A DNA stretch of 7,000 nucleotides from Cyclobacteriaceae bacterium. Lineage in GTDB: Bacteria > Bacteroidota > Bacteroidia > Cytophagales > Cyclobacteriaceae. The position numbers and the translations under genes were made by a program. The notes under the pieces were generated by a model. The model was not told where the DNA came from and searched no databases. It saw only the letters and a program-made list of their open reading frames with translations. The stretch covers positions 1 through 7,000 of the forward strand of contig JANYDR010000021.1 in NCBI GenBank assembly GCA_025363495.1, in the 5' to 3' direction. Numbering within the stretch: the first letter of the stretch is position 1; every line of letters starts with the position of its first letter. Of the stretch, positions 6,608 through 7,000 are shown piece by piece.

Positions 6608-7000
6608 GTGCTAGACGAATTTAAATCGGCCTTTAGTCGTCCTAACAACGGACATGTACAGTTGATCATCATTAACGTGGTGGTATTTCTACTTTTAGGC
6701 GTGTTGATGGTTTTCTCTTCATGGCTCGGCTTTGAGTCTTTCTTCCTTTCTATTCACAAGCAATTCTCTCTCCCAAGTAATTTTTCTGAATTTCTTACCC
6801 GACCCTGGACTCTTGTAACCTATTTTTTTACACATGACATAAGAGGCATTTTTCACATACTCGGCAATATGCTTGCCCTTTACTGGTTTGGTAAGTTATT
6901 CGTGGAATATCTTGGGAGTGATAAGCTGATCGCTATTTATATCCTTGGCGGAATTGCTGGAGGAATTGTCTACCTGATGGTTTACAATCTTATACCCAAT
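6608..7000 (+). CDS. Rhomboid-family protein, N-terminal part (partial, runs off right edge; second of tandem pair)
   Basis: The frame stays open for 131 codons to the window edge. It begins VLDEFKSAFSRPNNGHVQLI (GTG read as Met), followed by a first membrane helix at about 18-38. An extended loop at about 42-66 is longer than in the preceding rhomboid. TYFFTHDIRGIFHILGNMLA then spans 71-90 and contains HILGN at 83-87, the HxxxN oxyanion motif of helix 2; helix 3 is at about 107-126. The Ser (GxSG) and final His regions lie beyond the window, so catalytic competence cannot be judged. GTG at 6608 is chosen because TAA precedes it immediately in frame and the next in-frame ATG (codon 34) would delete helix 1. 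It lies 63 bases after the first rhomboid gene, same strand, with no terminator between, so it is probably in the same operon. The two proteins share the QLIIINVVVF / NLIIINVVVF type of first helix but differ elsewhere, fitting old paralogs. Confidence 0.88.
   Translation, partial: MLDEFKSAFSRPNNGHVQLIIINVVVFLLLGVLMVFSSWLGFESFFLSIHKQFSLPSNFSEFLTRPWTLVTYFFTHDIRGIFHILGNMLALYWFGKLFVEYLGSDKLIAIYILGGIAGGIVYLMVYNLIPN

Overview
The window looks like an ordinary chromosomal stretch of a Bacteroidota bacterium, most likely of the Cytophagales type. This is inferred from several things: a bacillithiol-type BshA, a secreted fusion of a GH3 domain with a beta-lactamase-like serine hydrolase, a MutL without endonuclease motifs, MutL followed by two rhomboid-type proteins, TAnnTTTG-like promoter elements, and no clear Shine-Dalgarno sequences. 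No mobile element, tRNA, rRNA, CRISPR array or phage-like gene is visible, and no stretch over 300 bases lacks a gene.

Layout. Positions 1-643 (minus strand) hold the N-terminal 214 residues of BshA, the glycosyltransferase that begins bacillithiol synthesis; its 3' end runs off the left edge. Upstream of it on the same strand, 689-3547 encodes a 952-residue exported protein with a GH3-type N-terminal part and a class C beta-lactamase-like C-terminal part. The 45-base gap suggests the two are co-transcribed leftward. Positions 3548-3712 form a divergent intergenic region with one candidate -7 element facing each way.

Rightward from 3713 runs a compact cluster: a 127-residue uncharacterised membrane protein, mutL (4125-5930), a complete rhomboid-family serine protease (5930-6544, start codon overlapping the mutL stop by one base), and the first 131 residues of a second rhomboid-family protein (from 6608, cut by the right edge). 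Close spacing suggests one operon. The functional link between mismatch repair and rhomboids is unknown and may be only conserved gene order.

The most notable observation is that the GH3 module of the exported fusion appears to have lost its substrate-binding Asp, its KHFPGHG loop, the His of the catalytic dyad and its nucleophile Asp, while the attached serine hydrolase keeps its catalytic residues. This suggests a pseudoglycosidase carrying an active hydrolase. Secondary observations are the loss of all endonuclease motifs in MutL and a GTG start directly after an in-frame stop in the second rhomboid gene. I see no convincing new multi-gene system.
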